Part shown: piece by piece, positions 62,219 through 64,000 of the stretch
How the letters are laid out: every line of letters begins with the position of its first letter
Numbering within the stretch: the stretch's first letter is position 1
Assembly: GCF_003416895.1 (NCBI RefSeq)
Contig: NZ_QVIO01000001.1
Location: forward strand, 1 to 64,000
Source: Duganella sp. BJB476
Lineage (GTDB): Bacteria; Pseudomonadota; Gammaproteobacteria; Burkholderiales; Burkholderiaceae_D
Direction of reading: 5' to 3'
DNA: 64,000 nt
Position numbers and translations under genes: made by a program
Notes under the pieces: generated by a model
The model's input: only the letters and a program-made list of their open reading frames with translations
The model's database searches: none
Told to the model about the DNA's origin: nothing

Positions 62219-63520
62219 ATGAACACCTCTGATAACAAAGCCACCCTATCGTTTTCCGATGGCAGCCCATCGGTAGAATTCCCGATCTACAAAGGCACCG
62301 TCGGTCCTGACGTGATCGACATCCGCAAACTGTACGCCGGCACCGGCAAGTTCACCTACGATCCAGGCTTCATGTCGACCGCTGCATGCAACTCGTCGAT
62401 CACCTACATCGACGGCGACAAGGGCGAGCTGCTGTACCGCGGCTACCCGATCGAGCAGCTGGCCGTGAACGCCGACTTCATGGAGTCGTGCTTCCTGCTG
62501 CTGAACGGCGAACTGCCGAACAAGGTTGAAAAAGAGAAGTTCGTTGAAACCGTGACCAAGCACACCATGGTTCACGAGCAGATGCAATTCTTCTTCCGCG
62601 GCTTCCGCCGTGACGCGCACCCGATGTCGGTGCTGGTTGGCACTGTCGGCGCGCTGGCGTCGTTCTACCACGACTCGCTGGACATCAATGATGCCAAGCA
62701 GCGCGAGATCTCGGCCATCCGCCTGATCGCCAAGATGCCTACCCTGGTGGCGATGGCCTACAAGTACTCGATGGGCCAGCCGTTCATGTATCCGCGCAAC
62801 GACCTGTCGTACAGCGCCAACTTCATGCGCATGATGTTCGGCAATCCGTGCGAAGAATACAAAGTCAACGACGTGCTGGTGCGCGCCCTGGACCGCATCC
62901 TGATCCTGCACGCGGACCATGAGCAGAATGCATCGACCTCGACCGTCCGTCTGGCCGGTTCGTCGGGCGCCAACCCGTTCGCCTGCATCGCTGCCGGTAT
63001 CGCCTGCCTGTGGGGCCCTGCCCACGGCGGCGCCAACGAAGCGGCACTGAACATGCTGAAAGAAATCGGCACCGTCGAGAACATTCCTGCCTTCATCGCT
63101 CAGGTGAAAGACAAGAACTCCGGCGTCAAGCTGATGGGCTTCGGTCACCGCGTGTACAAGAACTTCGACCCGCGTGCAAAACTGATGCGCGAAACCTGCT
63201 ACGAAGTGCTGGAAGAGCTGGGCCTGCAAGACGACCCACTGTTCAAGCTGGCGATGGAACTGGAAAAGATTGCACTGAACGACGAATACTTCGTTTCGCG
63301 CAAGCTGTACCCGAACGTCGACTTCTACTCGGGCATCGTGCAATCCGCCCTGGGCATCCCAGTGTCGCTGTTCACCGGTATCTTCGCCATGGCTCGCACC
63401 ATCGGCTGGATCGCCCAGTGGAACGAAATGATCGCCGATCCGGAACAGAAAATCGGCCGTCCACGCCAGCTGTTCGTTGGTTCGACCACGCGCGACGTCA
63501 AGCCGCTGGACCAGCGTTAA
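62219..63520 (+). CDS. gltA: Citrate synthase (type I, NADH-sensitive type)
   Basis: 433 residues from the ATG at 62219, with GGAAG 8 bases upstream; a TTG at 62189 in frame is unlikely. It condenses oxaloacetate with acetyl-CoA. The catalytic His/His/Asp are in [15 protein letters not shown] (about 267), [14 protein letters not shown] (about 309) and [14 protein letters not shown] (about 367). The N-terminal beta domain ([20 protein letters not shown]) is typical of the hexameric Gram-negative enzymes inhibited by NADH. It closes the TCA cluster and ends in a strong terminator. Confidence 0.97.
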   Translation: MNTSDNKATLSFSDGSPSVEFPIYKGTVGPDVIDIRKLYAGTGKFTYDPGFMSTAACNSSITYIDGDKGELLYRGYPIEQLAVNADFMESCFLLLNGELPNKVEKEKFVETVTKHTMVHEQMQFFFRGFRRDAHPMSVLVGTVGALASFYHDSLDINDAKQREISAIRLIAKMPTLVAMAYKYSMGQPFMYPRNDLSYSANFMRMMFGNPCEEYKVNDVLVRALDRILILHADHEQNASTSTVRLAGSSGANPFACIAAGIACLWGPAHGGANEAALNMLKEIGTVENIPAFIAQVKDKNSGVKLMGFGHRVYKNFDPRAKLMRETCYEVLEELGLQDDPLFKLAMELEKIALNDEYFVSRKLYPNVDFYSGIVQSALGIPVSLFTGIFAMARTIGWIAQWNEMIADPEQKIGRPRQLFVGSTTRDVKPLDQR

Positions 63521-63541
63521 TCGCCGGTCTTTGCAGCACAC

Positions 63542-63569
63542 AAAAAAACGGGCTTCGGCCCGTTTTTTT
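63542..63569. terminator. Bidirectional terminator behind gltA
   Basis: AAAAAAACGGGC-TTCG-GCCCGTTTTTTT is a near-ideal hairpin with A and T tracts. It overlaps the stop codon (63568-63570) of the convergent membrane-protein gene, so it can serve both. Confidence 0.93.
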
Positions 63570-63996
63570 ATTGTGCGCTGTCCGATTCGGATTGCGGATT
63601 GCGCCGGTCGGGCCGCACCACCAGCAACCACCAGGCGATCACGCCCAGCGTCGCCTGCGGCAGGTTGAACAGGAACTTGTCGATGACGACCTGCTGGCGC
63701 AGCGGCCAAGGGAGGTTGGCGGTTTCCGCGATGATGTTGGTGTGATACAGGCAAACGCCCAGCAACAGCACCATGGCGATCGCCCAGATCGATGGCAGGC
63801 TGGTGACCCGGCGGCGCAGCAGCGCCGCGACCGGATAGACCACGATACAGCAGGCGAAATAGGCGAACAGATTGGCCATCAAATCTTGCAAACGGAAATG
63901 CGGCACCAGGATAGGCACGGCGCAAATCGCCAATGCGAGCATGACGGCGATGATGGGGTGAGGGCGCTCGGGCCAGTGGTTGAAGCGGCTGATCAT
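63568..63996 (-). CDS. Four-helix membrane protein, unknown function
   Basis: 142 residues beginning MISRFNHWPERPHPIIAVML, with about four hydrophobic segments (about 16-36, 40-58, 68-88, 108-127) and a polar tail. No motif of a known family is seen. The start codon lies 4 bases from the window edge, so the upstream ribosome binding site cannot be checked and a longer gene is possible. It is convergent with gltA and shares its terminator. Confidence 0.65.
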   Translation of the reverse strand: MISRFNHWPERPHPIIAVMLALAICAVPILVPHFRLQDLMANLFAYFACCIVVYPVAALLRRRVTSLPSIWAIAMVLLLGVCLYHTNIIAETANLPWPLRQQVVIDKFLFNLPQATLGVIAWWLLVVRPDRRNPQSESDSAQ

Positions 63997-64000
63997 GAGT

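Overview
The window looks like chromosomal DNA of a high-GC betaproteobacterium of the Oxalobacteraceae (Duganella/Massilia type). This is inferred from gene content: a Burkholderiales-style TCA block (acnA, mdh, a GntR regulator, sdhCDAB-sdhE-gltA), paired cyanophycin synthetase genes with a DUF1854/ABC partner locus, DUF2863, and a TonB receptor/halogenase/glycosidase repertoire typical of polymer-degrading soil and freshwater members. No database search could be run, so the genus is not settled.

Layout. (1) 1-5.3 kb is accessory DNA: the start of an IS30-type transposase gene, a tyrosine integrase, a tRNA-Pro(GGG) 3' fragment serving as attachment site with 12-bp tandem repeats on both sides, a small membrane protein, a gene broken by a frameshift, a 54-codon membrane ORF, a solute-binding-like protein and a hicAB toxin-antitoxin pair with a perfect palindromic operator. 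(2) 5.6-15.0 kb is a glycan locus: TonB-dependent receptor, FAD-dependent halogenase-like protein, GH92 and GH97 glycosidases. (3) 15.1-23.8 kb is mixed: DUF2939 protein, a MacB/LolCDE-like ABC exporter with a 37-residue membrane peptide, a second solute-binding-like protein, a TonB C-terminal-domain protein, three orphan Tad pseudopilin-like genes and a VOC protein. (4) 23.8-33.0 kb is a beta-glucan utilisation locus: sugar-binding lipoprotein-like or periplasmic protein without permeases, LacI regulator, then GH5-GH1-GH3-MFS transporter as an operon; LacI-type operators lie at both promoters. (5) 33.0-37.8 kb holds two small unknown proteins, an oleate hydratase, membrane proteins and a 2-oxoglutarate oxygenase. 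(6) 37.9-45.7 kb is the cyanophycin locus: cphA' (degenerate and short) and cphA on one strand; an unusual ABC half-transporter and DUF1854 protein divergent from them. (7) 45.8-51.7 kb: catalase, patatin phospholipase, M14 carboxypeptidase, CYTH protein, small membrane protein, DUF2863. (8) 51.8-64 kb is the TCA cluster, with mdh-citE-like-MliC-like-acnA on the minus strand, and GntR, sdhCDAB, sdhE, gltA on the plus strand.

How the parts fit: regions 2 and 4 together would let the cell bind, import and hydrolyse alpha-mannosides/alpha-glucosides and beta-glucans. Region 6 stores surplus nitrogen and carbon as cyanophycin; the adjoining ABC/DUF1854 pair is the least understood conserved unit here and the best candidate for an undescribed function. 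Region 8 encodes most of the TCA cycle around one palindromic regulatory site next to the GntR gene.
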